From JAGOCV01 sp049445855 (GTDB lineage Bacteria; Pseudomonadota; Gammaproteobacteria; Burkholderiales; Burkholderiaceae_C), in the NCBI RefSeq assembly GCF_049445855.1, contig NZ_JBMSDV010000001.1, forward strand, positions 682,001-746,000: a stretch of 64,000 bases of DNA, written 5' to 3'. Of this stretch, positions 17,417-28,944 are shown piece after piece. Each line of letters starts with the position of its first letter. Position 1 is the stretch's first letter. A program made the position numbers and the translations under genes. The notes beneath the pieces were generated by a model. It saw only the letters and a list, made by a program, of their open reading frames with translations. It ran no database searches and had not been told where the DNA came from.

Positions 17417-18486
17417 CAGACACCGCCTTTCTTCAGCGAGAATTTCACCCGGTAGGCAATCAGCGTGTCGCAAGCCAGCAGCGCGAACAGCAGCAGCCCC
17501 TGGAACACACCCGTGAGCGATTTGGGCAGGCCCAGGCGCGACTGCGCAAGCTCACCGCCGATGTAGAACATGCTCATCAGCACGGCAGAGAACACCATGC
17601 CCAGCGGATGCAGCCGTCCGACGAAGGCCACGATGATGGCCGCGAAGCCGTAGCCCGCCGGCACATAAGGCGTGAGCTGGCCGATCGGCCCCGCCACTTC
17701 CAGCGCCCCCGCCAGACCCGCCGCACCGCCCGAGATCAGCAACGCGATCCAGAGCGCGCGCCGCGACGAGAAGCCCGCGTACCGCGCCGCTGCCGGCGCA
17801 AGACCACCGACCTGCTGCGCGAATCCGGCACGCGTGCGGAACAGGAACACCCAAAGCGCGCCTGCGCCAACCAGCGCGATGATGAGCCCGATGCTCACGC
17901 GCGACCCGCTCATCAGGCGCGGGATCTGCGTCACCGACTCGAAGGTTTTCGTCTGCGGGAAGTTGTAGCCCGCCGGGTCTTTCCAGGGGCCGTAGACCAT
18001 GTAGTTCAGGATGAGCGTGGCCACGTAGACCAGCATCAGGCTCACCAGGATTTCATTGGCGTTGAAGCGGTCGCGCAGCAGCGCCACCAACCCCGCCCAC
18101 ACCATGCCGCCGAGGATGCCCGCAAGCAGGATGGCCGGCACGATCCACGGGCCGGTGGTCTTGTCGGCCAGCAGCGCCATGCCACCCGCGGCCACCGCGC
18201 CCATGACGAACTGCCCTTCGGCGCCGATGTTCCAGACGTTGGAGCGAAAGCACACCGCAAGACCGAGCGCAATGATGAGCAACGGCGTCGCCTTCACCAT
18301 CAGTTCGCTCAACGCGTACTTCGTCTTGATGGGTTCCCAGAAGAACACCTGCAGGCCACGGATCGGGTCCTTGCCCAGCGCGGCGAACAGGATGATGCCG
18401 ACGATCACGGTGACCAGCAGCGCCAGCAGCGGCGAGCAGGCGCTCCAGAACTTCGACGGTTGTGGACGCGGTTCAAGCTTGAACAT
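17416..18486 (-). CDS. ABC transporter permease (BMP/nucleoside type), first subunit
   Basis: A 356-residue permease of the same superfamily (YufP-like). Conserved blocks include CFRSNVWNIGAEGQFVMGAVAAG and RFNANEILVSLMLVYVATLILNYMVYGPWKDPAGYNFPQ, both typical of BMP-type nucleoside transporters. The start at 18,486 (MFKLEP) is chosen because GGAGG lies six bases upstream. It overlaps the ATPase gene end by 14 bases and the next permease by one base. Confidence 0.93.
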   Translation of the reverse strand: MFKLEPRPQPSKFWSACSPLLALLVTVIVGIILFAALGKDPIRGLQVFFWEPIKTKYALSELMVKATPLLIIALGLAVCFRSNVWNIGAEGQFVMGAVAAGGMALLADKTTGPWIVPAILLAGILGGMVWAGLVALLRDRFNANEILVSLMLVYVATLILNYMVYGPWKDPAGYNFPQTKTFESVTQIPRLMSGSRVSIGLIIALVGAGALWVFLFRTRAGFAQQVGGLAPAAARYAGFSSRRALWIALLISGGAAGLAGALEVAGPIGQLTPYVPAGYGFAAIIVAFVGRLHPLGMVFSAVLMSMFYIGGELAQSRLGLPKSLTGVFQGLLLFALLACDTLIAYRVKFSLKKGGV

Positions 18487-19999
18487 GCTCGGCCTCCGCA
18501 TTGTTTTCCCACAGGCCGCTCATCCACTCGCCGATCTGCGCGACCGTTGCGTCCGCACGCTGGATGGAAGGCGACAACTTGCCCTTGGCAATGACGTGCA
18601 GCCGGTCACTGATTTCGAACAACTCGTCGAGCTCTTCGCTCACGACGAGCACGGCGCAACCCGCGTCACGCAGCGCAAGAATCTCGCCGCGGATCTGTGC
18701 CGACGCGCCGACATCCACGCCCCAGGTCGGCTGCGACACGATCAGCAGCTTGGGCGACGCGTCGATTTCGCGACCCACGATGAACTTCTGCAGGTTGCCG
18801 CCCGACAGCGACTTCGCCGCCGCATTCGGCCCGCCCGTCTTCACATTGAAGCGCGAGATGATGCCCTGCGCCTGCTTCTGCAAAGCACCGACTCGGATCC
18901 ACCCGCCGCGCGAGATGGCGTCGTTGCGTGTGAGCATGAGGTTGTGTGCCAGGCCCACCGTCGGGACTGCGCCGCGCCCGAGCCTTTCCTCGGGGACGAA
19001 ATGCACGCCCAGGCTGCGGCGTCGTCCGGGCCCGAGCTTGCCCACAGCCTGGCCGAACACCTCGATCATTCCGGCGTCCGCCCGGCGGTCTTCACCGGAA
19101 AGCGCATAGAGCAGCTCCTTCTGGCCGTTGCCCGACACGCCGGCAATGCCGACCACTTCACCCGACTGCACGTCCAGCGAAATGCCCCCCAGGTCCACTC
19201 CGAACTGGTCTTCGCGGGGCAGCGTGAGCGCGCGCACACGCAGCACCGTCGCGCCTGCGGTCGACTCACGGTGCGTGAGCGCCGGCGGCTCGGCGCCGAT
19301 CATCAGTCGGCTCAACGACGCATTGCTTTCCTGGCGAGGATCGCACACGCCGGTCACCTTGCCACCGCGCAGCACGGTGCACGCAGTGCACAGCTCGCGG
19401 ATTTCGTGCAGCTTGTGGCTGATGTAGAGGATGCTGCACCCTTCCGACGCCAGCTTCTTCAGCACGACGAACAGCTTCTCGACCGCCTGTGGCGTCAGCA
19501 CCGAGGTCGGCTCGTCGAGGATGAGCAGGCGCGGGTCGGTGAGCAGCGCGCGGATGATCTCGACGCGCTGCATCTCGCCCACCGACAGCGTGTGCACCGG
19601 GCGCGAAGGGTCGATGTCCAGCCCGTATTCGCCAGCCTTGGCCACGATGCGCTGCGTCACGTCCGCGAGCTTGAGGCTCTTGTCCAGGCCGAGCCACACG
19701 TTCTCCGCCACGGTCAGCGTGTCGAACAGGCTGAAATGCTGGAACACCATGCTGATGCCCAACGCCCGCGCTTCCTGCGGATTGCGGATGTGCACCTGCT
19801 GGCCGTTGAAGCTCACGGTGCCCTCGTCGGGCTTGACCGAGCCGTAGATGATCTTCATCAGCGTGGACTTGCCGGCGCCGTTCTCACCGAGAACGGCGTG
19901 GGTTTCGCCGGGCTGCACCGTCAGCGACACGTCGCTGTTGGCCACGACCGCGGGGTAGCGCTTGGTGATGTGCGCGAGTTGTAGCCGTGGGGTGCTCAT
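18473..19999 (-). CDS. ABC transporter ATP-binding protein with two ATPase domains (BMP/nucleoside type)
   Basis: A 508-residue double ATPase. Domain 1 has Walker A GENGAGKST (about residue 40), signature LSVGEMQR and Walker B LLILDEPTSVL. Domain 2 (from about residue 255) has the relaxed Walker A GVSGNGQKE, signature LSGGNLQK and a Walker B region read as LLIVSQPTWGVDVGA, where the Asp-Glu pair is replaced; this replacement is usual in this class and is not a sign of decay. It energises uptake through the two permeases. The gene starts 18 bases after the LysR stop, so the regulator may be cotranscribed. Confidence 0.94.
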   Translation of the reverse strand: MSTPRLQLAHITKRYPAVVANSDVSLTVQPGETHAVLGENGAGKSTLMKIIYGSVKPDEGTVSFNGQQVHIRNPQEARALGISMVFQHFSLFDTLTVAENVWLGLDKSLKLADVTQRIVAKAGEYGLDIDPSRPVHTLSVGEMQRVEIIRALLTDPRLLILDEPTSVLTPQAVEKLFVVLKKLASEGCSILYISHKLHEIRELCTACTVLRGGKVTGVCDPRQESNASLSRLMIGAEPPALTHRESTAGATVLRVRALTLPREDQFGVDLGGISLDVQSGEVVGIAGVSGNGQKELLYALSGEDRRADAGMIEVFGQAVGKLGPGRRRSLGVHFVPEERLGRGAVPTVGLAHNLMLTRNDAISRGGWIRVGALQKQAQGIISRFNVKTGGPNAAAKSLSGGNLQKFIVGREIDASPKLLIVSQPTWGVDVGASAQIRGEILALRDAGCAVLVVSEELDELFEISDRLHVIAKGKLSPSIQRADATVAQIGEWMSGLWENNAEAEHVQA

Positions 20000-20017
20000 G
20001 TCTGTGTGGGCTCCTTG

Positions 20018-20947
20018 TTACTTCCTGAGCGCCGCCGCCACCGACTTGACGCGGTCGCGCAGCCACTTGGCGGAACTGGATGCATGCGTGCGCTCATGCC
20101 AGAGCTGGAAATACATCATGCGCGGGAATTCGACTGGACACGGCAGCACGGTCACCGGCAGCCGGTCCGTGAAGCGCTCGCAGTACTGGCGGCCGGTGGT
20201 CAGCACCAGCAGGCTTGAGGCAACCATGGCCGGGATCAGCCCGAAGTGCGGACAGCGCGCCGTGATGTTGCGCGCATGCCCCATGCCGTCCAGCAGGTCG
20301 TCGATGATGCCGCGCGCGCCGGGGTGCGTCGGCGTGGGGGCGATGTGCTCGGAGGCCAGCCACGTGCCGACGTCCCAGCCGCGCCGCACGGCCGGGTGGT
20401 CCTTTGCCACGAGCGAGACGACCTCGTCGCCGAAAAGCCGGCCCATGTGGAGGTCGTCCGGCGGTTTGAGCCAGTTGCCGATGACCACGTCCACGCGGCC
20501 TTGCGCCAGGTGGGCGCGGTAGTCCGAGTCGGCCGACAGCGGGTGGATCTCGATCTGGCACAGCGGTGCCAGCGTCTTGATCTGCGAGACGAGCTGGGGA
20601 AGGAACAGCGGATCCAGGTAGTCGCTGGCGGCGATGCGGAAGGTGTTCATCCCCGTTTGCGGGTCGAAGCCGCGCGCGTCGGCGAACATGACTTCGGCGG
20701 CACGAAGAATGCTCGCACTCGGCTCGATCATGCGCAGCGCGGCATCGGTAGGCACCATGCCGGAGCCTGAACGCACCAAAAGCGGATCACCCGCGAGTTC
20801 GCGCAGTCGCTTGAGCGAGGCGGACACGGCGGGCTGGTACATCCCCAGCCGGATGGCGGCCCGGGAAACGCTGCGTTCAGTCAACACGGTGTGCAAGACC
20901 CTTATGAGATGGAGGTCTATCTTGTCGAAAAGCGCTTCGGTTCTCAT
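20018..20947 (-). CDS. LysR-family regulator divergent from xdhAB
   Basis: A 309-residue LysR-type protein of the NodD/LeuO-like branch: the DNA-binding part reads IDLHLIRVLHTVLTERSVSRAAIRLGMYQPAVSASLKRLRE and the effector domain begins near residue 95. It is divergent from xdhA (118-base gap) and lies directly upstream of the nucleoside ABC operon, so it is the natural candidate regulator of both purine uptake and xanthine oxidation. The effector is unknown; xanthine or urate is a reasonable guess. Confidence 0.92.
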   Translation of the reverse strand: MRTEALFDKIDLHLIRVLHTVLTERSVSRAAIRLGMYQPAVSASLKRLRELAGDPLLVRSGSGMVPTDAALRMIEPSASILRAAEVMFADARGFDPQTGMNTFRIAASDYLDPLFLPQLVSQIKTLAPLCQIEIHPLSADSDYRAHLAQGRVDVVIGNWLKPPDDLHMGRLFGDEVVSLVAKDHPAVRRGWDVGTWLASEHIAPTPTHPGARGIIDDLLDGMGHARNITARCPHFGLIPAMVASSLLVLTTGRQYCERFTDRLPVTVLPCPVEFPRMMYFQLWHERTHASSSAKWLRDRVKSVAAALRK

Positions 20948-21065
20948 ACCCGTGCCTGCATTCGCGTCATATGCAATCGCTTATGCCGGGGCGAAGCCTC
21001 CCGCACTACCCTCTTGTCGAAGCGAATCTCTCGCATGTTCCTGAAATTGTCCTGAGCCCAGCCCC

Positions 21066-22513
<1,448 letters not shown>

Positions 22514-22517
<4 letters not shown>

Positions 22518-24820
22518 ACGCGCCCGACAAGATTCCCGGCATCCTGCAGCCCGTGGCAGGTGTGTCGCGCCCCCACGAGAGTGCTGCCGCGCAAGTGGCC
22601 GGCGGTGCGAACTATGTCGACGACATCCCCGAGATCAAGGGCACGCTGTTCGCAGCGCCCGTGCTCTCCACGGTGGCGCACGGCCGCATCAAGGGCATCG
22701 ACGACAGCGTCGCCCGCGGCATGCCCGGCGTGCGGGACATCGTCTACACGCGCGACATCCCCGGCGACCCGATCCTTGCCACGTATGTGCACGACGAGCC
22801 GGTCTTCGCGATCGACAAGGTCGAGTTCATCGGCCAGGTGATCGGCGTCGTCGTGGCTGACACCGTGATGCAGGCGCGCCGCGCCGCGCGCAAGGTGAAG
22901 GTGGACATCGAGGAACTGCCGGCCGTGCTGACCGTGCAGGAGGCACTGAAGGCCGAGAGTTATGTTCTTCCTCCCGTCTTCATGCAGCGCGGTGATGCCG
23001 CAAAAGCATTGAAAGGCGCGAAGCACACCCTCAGCGGCGCGTTCGAGGTGAACGGGCAGGAACACTTCTATCTGGAAGGCCAGGTGGCCTATGCGCTGCC
23101 GCTCGAACAGAACCAGTGGTGGGTGTATTCGAGCACGCAGCACCCGGGCGAAATCCAGCACTGGGTAGCCCATGCGCTGGGCGTGGAGAGCCACGCCGTC
23201 ACCGTGGAGTGCCGGCGCATGGGCGGCGGCTTCGGCGGCAAGGAAACGCAGAGCGGCCACATCGCAGTGTGGGCGTCGATTGCGGCGCACAAGACCAGGC
23301 GGCCGGTCAAGCTGCGGCTGGACCGCGACGACGACTTCATGGTCACCGGCAAGCGCCATCCGTTTGCGTACGAATACACCGTGGGCTTCGACGACCACGG
23401 CGTGTTGCAGGGATTGAAGCTCATGCTCGCAGCCAACTGCGGCTTTTCGGCCGACCTCTCCGGCCCCGTGGCCGACCGTGCGGTGTTCCACGTCGACAAC
23501 GCCTACTACCTGGCCGATGTGGACATCGCCTCCTACCGCTGCAAGACCCACACGCAGAGCCACACCGCGTTCCGCGGCTTCGGCGGCCCGCAGGGCGTGA
23601 TCCTCATCGAGGCGATCCTTTCGGATATCGCACGCAAGCTCGGGCTCGACCCGCACGACGTGCGCATGCGCAACCTCTACGACAAGAAGGACCGCAGCGT
23701 CACGCACTACGGCATGCCGGTCACGGACAACATCCTCGACCCGCTGATGTCGCGGCTGGAGAAGACCAGCAACTACCGCAAGCGCCGCGCTGCCATCGCC
23801 AAGTGGAATGCGGGCAATCCGGTCATCAAGCGCGGCATTTCCATCACCCCGGTGAAGTTCGGCATCTCGTTCACCGCCACCTTCTTCAACCAGGCCGGTG
23901 CGCTGGTGCACGTGTACACCGACGGCAGCGTCCAGGTGAACCACGGCGGCACCGAGATGGGCCAGGGCCTGAACACCAAGGTGGCGCAGATCGTGGCTGA
24001 CGAGTTCGGCCTGCCTTTCCATCGCGTGCTCTCCACTGCCAGCGACACGAGCAAGGTGCCCAACGCCAGCGCCACTGCTGCATCGAGCGGCACCGACCTC
24101 AACGGCAAGGCGGCGCAGAACGCGGCGCAACAGGTGCGCGCGCGGCTCGCCGAGTACGTGGCAGACAAGCAGAAGTGCAAGCCCGAACAGGTGATCTTCG
24201 CCAACGGCCAGGTCAGCGCGCCCGGTGCATTGATGAGCTGGGAGCAGCTCATCGACGATGCGTACCATGCGCGCATCCAGCTGTGGAGCGACGGCTTCTA
24301 CAAGACACCCAAGATCTTCTACGACCAGAAGACGCTGAGCGGCACGCCGTTCTATTACTTCGCCTACGGCGCAGCGTGCTCCGAAGTCGCCATCGACACG
24401 CTCACCGGCGAGAGCCGCGTGCTCAAGGTCGACATCCTCCACGACGTGGGCACCAGCATCAACCCGGCGCTGGACATCGGCCAGGTCGAAGGTGCATTCG
24501 TCCAGGGCATGGGCTGGCTCACCACCGAGCAGCTCGTTTGGAATGCCAAGGGTTATCTGAGCACCCACGCGCCGAGTACCTACAAGATTCCTGCCACTGG
24601 CGACATTCCGGACCACTTCAAGGTGGACCTCTGGCCCGAGCCGAACCCGGAAGACACCATCTTCCGCAGCAAGGCCGTGGGTGAACCGCCGTTCATGCTG
24701 GGCATCAGCGTGTGGGAAGCCATCCGCGACGCGGTGGCCGCCACGCGCAAGGACGGCGCAGTGCAGATGAACGGCCCTGCCACGGCGGAAGTGGTGCTGA
24801 ACGCGCTGAAGCCGGCCTGA
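22514..24820 (+). CDS. xdhB: Xanthine dehydrogenase large subunit (molybdopterin)
   Basis: A 768-residue molybdenum-cofactor subunit. Recognisable active-site segments are RRMGGGFGGKET (cofactor/substrate channel), SHTAFRGFGGPQG with the arginine that orients xanthine, GGTEMGQGLNTK, and the C-terminal SKAVGEPPFMLG with the catalytic glutamate. Length agrees with the bacterial two-subunit enzyme. It is translationally coupled to xdhA. The maturation factor gene xdhC is not adjacent; it lies at 33,207-34,025 on the other strand. Confidence 0.97.
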
Positions 24821-24822
24821 GC

Positions 24823-25713
24823 TTAGGCGAAGAGGCGCACCGTCAGGTCGCGCAACCAGCGGTTGCCCGGATCGATCTCGAACCGCCGGCTCCAGTGCAG
24901 CGACACGACGAAATCGCGCAACGGCAAGTCCGGCTCCAGCAGCGCATAGCCGTCGTCGAAGCCGCGCGCGATCACACCCGGCATGATGGCCGCGAGATCG
25001 GTCGCGCGGACGATGGCTGGCAGCACGGTGAAGTGATCGGTCACAAGGCGCAAGCGGTCCTGCAGTTTCAGCAACTGGAGGATGCGCAACGTGTCCGCAT
25101 GCGTGCGCACGCCCACGAAATCCAGCTGTTTCAATGCGGCGAGCAGGGCCTTGCCCTTGCGGCGCTCCGCCGAGAGTGGATGCCCCTCACGCAACAGGAC
25201 GACGTAGTTGTCGCGGATGAGTTCGGTGCGGCGCGTGTCTTTCACCGTTGGCAGGAAGCCGAAGGCGAAATCGATGAGGCCGTTGTCGAGGGCTTCGGTG
25301 ATCTGCTCGCGCGGCATGCGCCGTGATTCGAGTCTCACGCCCGGCGCTTCCCGTCGCACGGCCGCCATCAATGCCGGAAGGAACCGCATCTCGCCGCTGT
25401 CGCTCATGTGGAGATGGAACGTGCGTTCAGCCACCGCCGGCTCGAAGGCCGCAGTCTCGCTCAGCGCCTGCTCGATGCCCACCAACGCCAGGCGCACCGG
25501 CTCGGCCAGCCGGTTGGCCTTCGGCGTGGGCTGCACGCCGCCGGGCGCACGGATGAAGAGCGGGTCATGCAACAAGGCGCGCAGCCGGGTCAGGCCCTGG
25601 CTGGCAGCGGGCTGCGTCAGCCCGAGCATTTCTGCCGCACGGCTCACGCTGCGCGCACGGAACACGGCATCGAACAACCTCAGCAGATTGAGATCAACGT
25701 CCTTGACATGCAT
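24823..25713 (-). CDS. LysR-family transcriptional regulator divergent from cupin gene
   Basis: A 296-residue LysR-type protein of the NodD-like branch, with MHVKDVDLNLLRLFDAVFRARSVSRAAEMLGLTQPAASQGLTRLRALL as the DNA-binding part. It faces xdhB tail to tail (2-base gap) and is divergent from the cupin/Bug/thioesterase genes (113-base gap), which it probably controls. The effector may be an aromatic or related compound, judged from the downstream thioesterase. Confidence 0.92.
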   Translation of the reverse strand: MHVKDVDLNLLRLFDAVFRARSVSRAAEMLGLTQPAASQGLTRLRALLHDPLFIRAPGGVQPTPKANRLAEPVRLALVGIEQALSETAAFEPAVAERTFHLHMSDSGEMRFLPALMAAVRREAPGVRLESRRMPREQITEALDNGLIDFAFGFLPTVKDTRRTELIRDNYVVLLREGHPLSAERRKGKALLAALKQLDFVGVRTHADTLRILQLLKLQDRLRLVTDHFTVLPAIVRATDLAAIMPGVIARGFDDGYALLEPDLPLRDFVVSLHWSRRFEIDPGNRWLRDLTVRLFA

Positions 25714-25748
25714 ATTTCTAATATCAGTTAGTCAGTTCATTTTATTGA

Positions 25749-25758
25749 TTGATATCAA
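25749..25758. promoter_or_regulatory. Candidate LysR operator between divergent genes
   Basis: TTGATATCAA is a perfect 10-bp palindrome in the AT-rich 113-base gap between the LysR gene and the cupin gene, 35 bases beyond the LysR start. It resembles LysR-box core sequences. No experimental support. Confidence 0.4.
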
Positions 25759-25826
25759 AGGGCGGAAGACACTGACGGAATCCGCGAAACACAGACCCCG
25801 AACCCGGGTCAGAAAAAGGAGACGTC

Positions 25827-26663
25827 ATGGAAGCCCTCGTCAACATCGGCGATGTGCCGGTGGTCGAACGCCAGCACGCACGCGCAGGCCTGTTCCGTTC
25901 GCAGTCGCTGCTGCACGGCGAGGAAGGCACGCCCGAGAACTTCTACCTGCAGCTCGCCCATACGTATTCCGATTTCCATTCGCCCCGGCACCGTCACAAC
26001 TTCGACCAGGTGCGCGTCCAGCTGCGCGGCGATGCGGACTTCGCGCGCAATGGCGTGATGCGACCCGGCTCGATCGCCTACTTCCCCGAAGGTGTGCATT
26101 ACGGCCCGCAAAGCATCGCGGGCGAATCAGCGACGCTGGTCCTGCAGTTCGGGGGTGCCAGCGGAAGTGGCTACATCTCGGAGGCCCGCTTCCAGGAAGC
26201 CGTGCATGAGTTGCGGCAGTACGGCACGTTCGAGAACGGCGTCTTCCGCCGCACCGATCGCGAAAGCGGACGCAAGAACCAGGACGCGTACGAGGCGGTC
26301 TGGGAGCACGTCAATGGCCGGCGCATCGCCTACACGCCCCATCAGCTGGACGCGCCCGTCTTCATGGATCCCGCCGATTTTCCCTGGCAGGACGACGCCG
26401 CCCTGCCGGGTGTGAAACGACGGCACCTGGGCGTGTTCTCGGCTCGCCGGACGCGGCTGGACATCATCGGCCTCCAACCCGGTGCCCAGGTTCAGCTCGC
26501 ACCACACGCGATCGTCTTCGTGCTCGAGGGCGAGGGCTCCGCCGCGAGCGGCGTCTGGAAGCCCCACGCCACACTGCGCACCGGCGCTGACGGCGAGACC
26601 GTCCAGACCTCCACCTACAGCGAACTTCTGGAGATGCACATTCCCCCCCTGACCGCGCGCTGA
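25827..26663 (+). CDS. Cupin-fold protein, unknown substrate
   Basis: A 278-residue protein with an N-terminal cupin barrel. The histidine-rich metal motif is visible as FHSPRHRHNFDQVRVQLRGD (about residues 49-68) with YFPEGVHYGPQ as the second cupin box. The second half (about residues 160-270) looks like another barrel with weaker motifs, LDIIGLQPGAQVQLAPHAIVFVLEGEG, so a bicupin is likely. It could be a dioxygenase, isomerase or sensor. It precedes a Bug-type binding protein gene and is divergent from a LysR gene, so a catabolic role is likely. GGAGA lies six bases before the ATG. Confidence 0.75.
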   Translation: MEALVNIGDVPVVERQHARAGLFRSQSLLHGEEGTPENFYLQLAHTYSDFHSPRHRHNFDQVRVQLRGDADFARNGVMRPGSIAYFPEGVHYGPQSIAGESATLVLQFGGASGSGYISEARFQEAVHELRQYGTFENGVFRRTDRESGRKNQDAYEAVWEHVNGRRIAYTPHQLDAPVFMDPADFPWQDDAALPGVKRRHLGVFSARRTRLDIIGLQPGAQVQLAPHAIVFVLEGEGSAASGVWKPHATLRTGADGETVQTSTYSELLEMHIPPLTAR

Positions 26664-26729
26664 GAAGCCACGGGCACCGAAGCCGCCACCGAGCGGCAGC
26701 CCGCACAACAATCCACCGGAGACAAACCC

Positions 26730-27692
26730 ATGAAGAAACTCATCCGCCTCTTCGCAGGCGGGCTCGCACTTTGCCTTGCAGCCCTTGCATCGGCCCAGCC
26801 CTATCCCAATCGTCCGATCAAGATGGTGGTGCCGTTTCCGCCAGGCGGCGGCTTCGACGGGATTGCCCGACCGTTCGCAGAGCGTCTTTCGGCGGCCCTC
26901 GGGCAGCCCGTGGTAGTGGACAACCGGCCGGGCGCAGGCGGCAACATCGGTGCAGAGTCCGTGGCTCGCTCGACGGCGGACGGCTACACCCTCCTGTTCG
27001 CCAACGATTTCCTCGGCACCAATCCGAACCTCTACAAGGAGCTCAAGTACGACCCGGTCAAGGACTTCGCGCCGATCTCGCTGATCGGCTCGACGCAGAT
27101 GGCCATCGCGGTAAACCCGGATCGCGTGAAGGCCACCGACAGCAGGTCCTTGCGCGCGGAGTCGGAGGGCCGCCCGCTTCAGTACGGCACGCCCGGTGTC
27201 GGCACGTCGCCCCACCTGTTCGGCGAACTGTACGGAACCAACACGGGCACCAAAGTGCAGCACGTGCCCTACCGGGGAACCGGTCCGGCCATCACCGACG
27301 CCATCGGCGGGCAGATCGACATGGTGCTGGTCACCGTGCCCGCCCTGGTGCAGCACATCAAGACCGGCAAGCTGCGCGGCATCACCGTGATCGGCGGCGA
27401 CCGGCGCTCGCCACTGCTGCCCGACGTGAAGACACTGGCCGAGAACGGCGTAGGCGCCACGCACGACCTCTGGTACGGGCTTTTCGCGCCGGCCGGCACG
27501 CCGCCGGATGTACTCAAGCGGTTGCGCGAGACCACGGCCTCGGTGCTGGCGCAGCAGGATCTGGTGGAAAGGCTGCGCCAGATCGGCTACGAAGTCACCC
27601 CGAGCACGCCGGAAGTGCTTGCCGATCGCGTGAAGTCTGATCTCGTCAAATGGAAGCAGGTGGTGGAACGGGCGAAAATAACGCTCGAATGA
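26730..27692 (+). CDS. Bug-family tripartite tricarboxylate transporter binding protein
   Basis: A 320-residue periplasmic protein with a Sec signal (cut after ALASAQ, residue 23 or so). The family start YPNRPIKMVVPFPPGGGFDGIAR and the ligand loop YGTPGVGTSPHLFGELYGTNTGTKVQHVPYRGTGPA are standard for Bug proteins, which are strongly expanded in Burkholderiales. No TctA or TctB membrane gene is nearby, so it is an orphan binding protein that may share a transporter encoded elsewhere. The downstream thioesterase gene starts 19 bases later. Confidence 0.95.
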   Translation: MKKLIRLFAGGLALCLAALASAQPYPNRPIKMVVPFPPGGGFDGIARPFAERLSAALGQPVVVDNRPGAGGNIGAESVARSTADGYTLLFANDFLGTNPNLYKELKYDPVKDFAPISLIGSTQMAIAVNPDRVKATDSRSLRAESEGRPLQYGTPGVGTSPHLFGELYGTNTGTKVQHVPYRGTGPAITDAIGGQIDMVLVTVPALVQHIKTGKLRGITVIGGDRRSPLLPDVKTLAENGVGATHDLWYGLFAPAGTPPDVLKRLRETTASVLAQQDLVERLRQIGYEVTPSTPEVLADRVKSDLVKWKQVVERAKITLE

Positions 27693-27711
27693 ACCAACCA
27701 CATCTGCACAT

Positions 27712-28146
27712 ATGGCGAAAGAAGTTGTCTATACCCAGCGCGTCGAATTCGGTGACTGCGACCCGGCGCGCATCGTCTGGTTTCCCAATTTCTTCCGCTG
27801 GATCGATGCGGCCTCGCGCAACTTCTTCGTGCAATGCGGCGTGCCGCACTGGAACGAGACCGAGAAAACGCTCGGCGTGATCGGGACGCCGCTGGTGGAC
27901 ACGCATGCGAAGTTCATCCAGTCGGCGAGCTACGGCGACGTGCTGGACATCCGGGTGTCGATCACCGAATGGCGTCAGAAGAGTTTCGTGCAGAAGTACG
28001 TCGTCGAGCGACGCAACGAGGGCGGCAGCGTCGACACCATCATGGAATGCGAGGAAGTGCGCATCTTCGGCGGCCGCCGCGACGGCGAGAAGCCGGGCAT
28101 CCGCGCGCTGCCGATCCCGCCTTCGATCCGAGCACTCTGCGAGTGA
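27712..28146 (+). CDS. Acyl-CoA thioesterase, 4-hydroxybenzoyl-CoA thioesterase-like hotdog protein
   Basis: A 144-residue hotdog-fold thioesterase. The N-terminal active-site block FGDCDPARIVWFPNFFRWIDAASRNFF contains the catalytic aspartate (Asp-17 type residue in GDCDPA) and closely follows the Pseudomonas-type 4-hydroxybenzoyl-CoA thioesterase pattern. It would release an aromatic or other acid from its CoA ester. It lies 19 bases after the Bug gene and is probably cotranscribed with it and the cupin gene. The true acyl group is not determined. Confidence 0.88.
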   Translation: MAKEVVYTQRVEFGDCDPARIVWFPNFFRWIDAASRNFFVQCGVPHWNETEKTLGVIGTPLVDTHAKFIQSASYGDVLDIRVSITEWRQKSFVQKYVVERRNEGGSVDTIMECEEVRIFGGRRDGEKPGIRALPIPPSIRALCE

Positions 28147-28174
28147 GCGGACGGCAGGCCTGACCGCCCGTGAC

Positions 28175-28918
28175 TCAAACGCCCGCCAGCGAGCGCAGCC
28201 CCTGCGGGTCCGTCAGGTTCACCGTGCGTCCCGATCCGCTGATGTAGTGCTGCTCGCGCAGGTGCTTCAGCACGCGCGAGAAAGTCTCGGGCGCTATGCC
28301 GAGTTGCGCAGCAATCAGGCGCTTGTGCTGGCTCAGCTGGACGCGTAACGCAGGCTGGCTTGCGGCCGTCGCCGCGTCCGGCACTTCGGCGTGTTGCAGC
28401 AGCCATTCGGCGCAGCGGGCATGCGCATCCTTGGCCAGCCGGCTGACGGCCAGTTCGCTCTGGCGACGCTGGGCCAGTGCCATGTCCTGCACCACGGTAC
28501 GCTGAAGTTGCGGCAGCGCTTCGAGCCATCTGCGGAATTCGGCGGCAGGCACACGCCGCAGCCGCACCGGCGTTTCCGCCACGGCGTCCACCAGCGCGGG
28601 CAGGCCGAGCAGGGCCGTCGCGCACTCGAGCCAGAACGGCCCTTCTGCCCAGCCGAGCCGGTGCGCAAGCGCATCGCAGTCGCTGGCTTCACCCTGGGCG
28701 CCGCCACCCGTCAACCCCAGCGCCACGCGGCCACTGAGCAACTGGGGCACCCATTCCATCACCGAGCCACGTCGCAGCAGCACGTCGCCCGCGGCGACAT
28801 TGCACACGACACCGGCGATCCCGCCGGCGAATTCACCAGGAAAGTCGACGGCCACACCCGAAGAAGCGGGCTTGCCGGCTTGGGTTGCGATGGACAGGTC
28901 GGGCAGCATGGCCGCCAC
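28175..28918 (-). CDS. Crp/Fnr-family transcriptional regulator
   Basis: A 247-residue regulator with an N-terminal cyclic-nucleotide-like barrel (roughly 25-140) and a C-terminal winged helix. The recognition helix reads IAPETFSRVLKHLREQHYI, with the E-x-x-S-R pattern that in FNR contacts TTGAT half-sites. There is no N-terminal cluster of cysteines, so it does not look like an oxygen-sensing iron-sulfur FNR; it may be DNR-like or bind another signal. A near-perfect FNR-type box lies 26 bases before its start, which suggests autoregulation. Confidence 0.9.
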   Translation of the reverse strand: MAAMLPDLSIATQAGKPASSGVAVDFPGEFAGGIAGVVCNVAAGDVLLRRGSVMEWVPQLLSGRVALGLTGGGAQGEASDCDALAHRLGWAEGPFWLECATALLGLPALVDAVAETPVRLRRVPAAEFRRWLEALPQLQRTVVQDMALAQRRQSELAVSRLAKDAHARCAEWLLQHAEVPDAATAASQPALRVQLSQHKRLIAAQLGIAPETFSRVLKHLREQHYISGSGRTVNLTDPQGLRSLAGV

Positions 28919-28944
28919 TGTGCCGGGGCGGGCCGGCTGACGTT

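Noticed and set aside
18473..19240. Second ATPase domain of the nucleoside ABC ATPase as a decaying domain
   Set aside because: The altered Walker B (SQPTWGVDVGA) is normal for this BMP/ribose-type class. The frame is intact and the signature LSGGNLQK is present.
18056..19984. Open frame of 642 codons on the plus strand opposite the ABC ATPase gene
   Set aside because: It is a shadow of the double ATPase, whose Walker and signature motifs are on the minus strand.
20948..21065. Purine riboswitch upstream of xdhA
   Set aside because: No conserved G-box-type or NMT1-type loops. GAAATTGTCC near 21,045 is a chance partial match without pairing arms.
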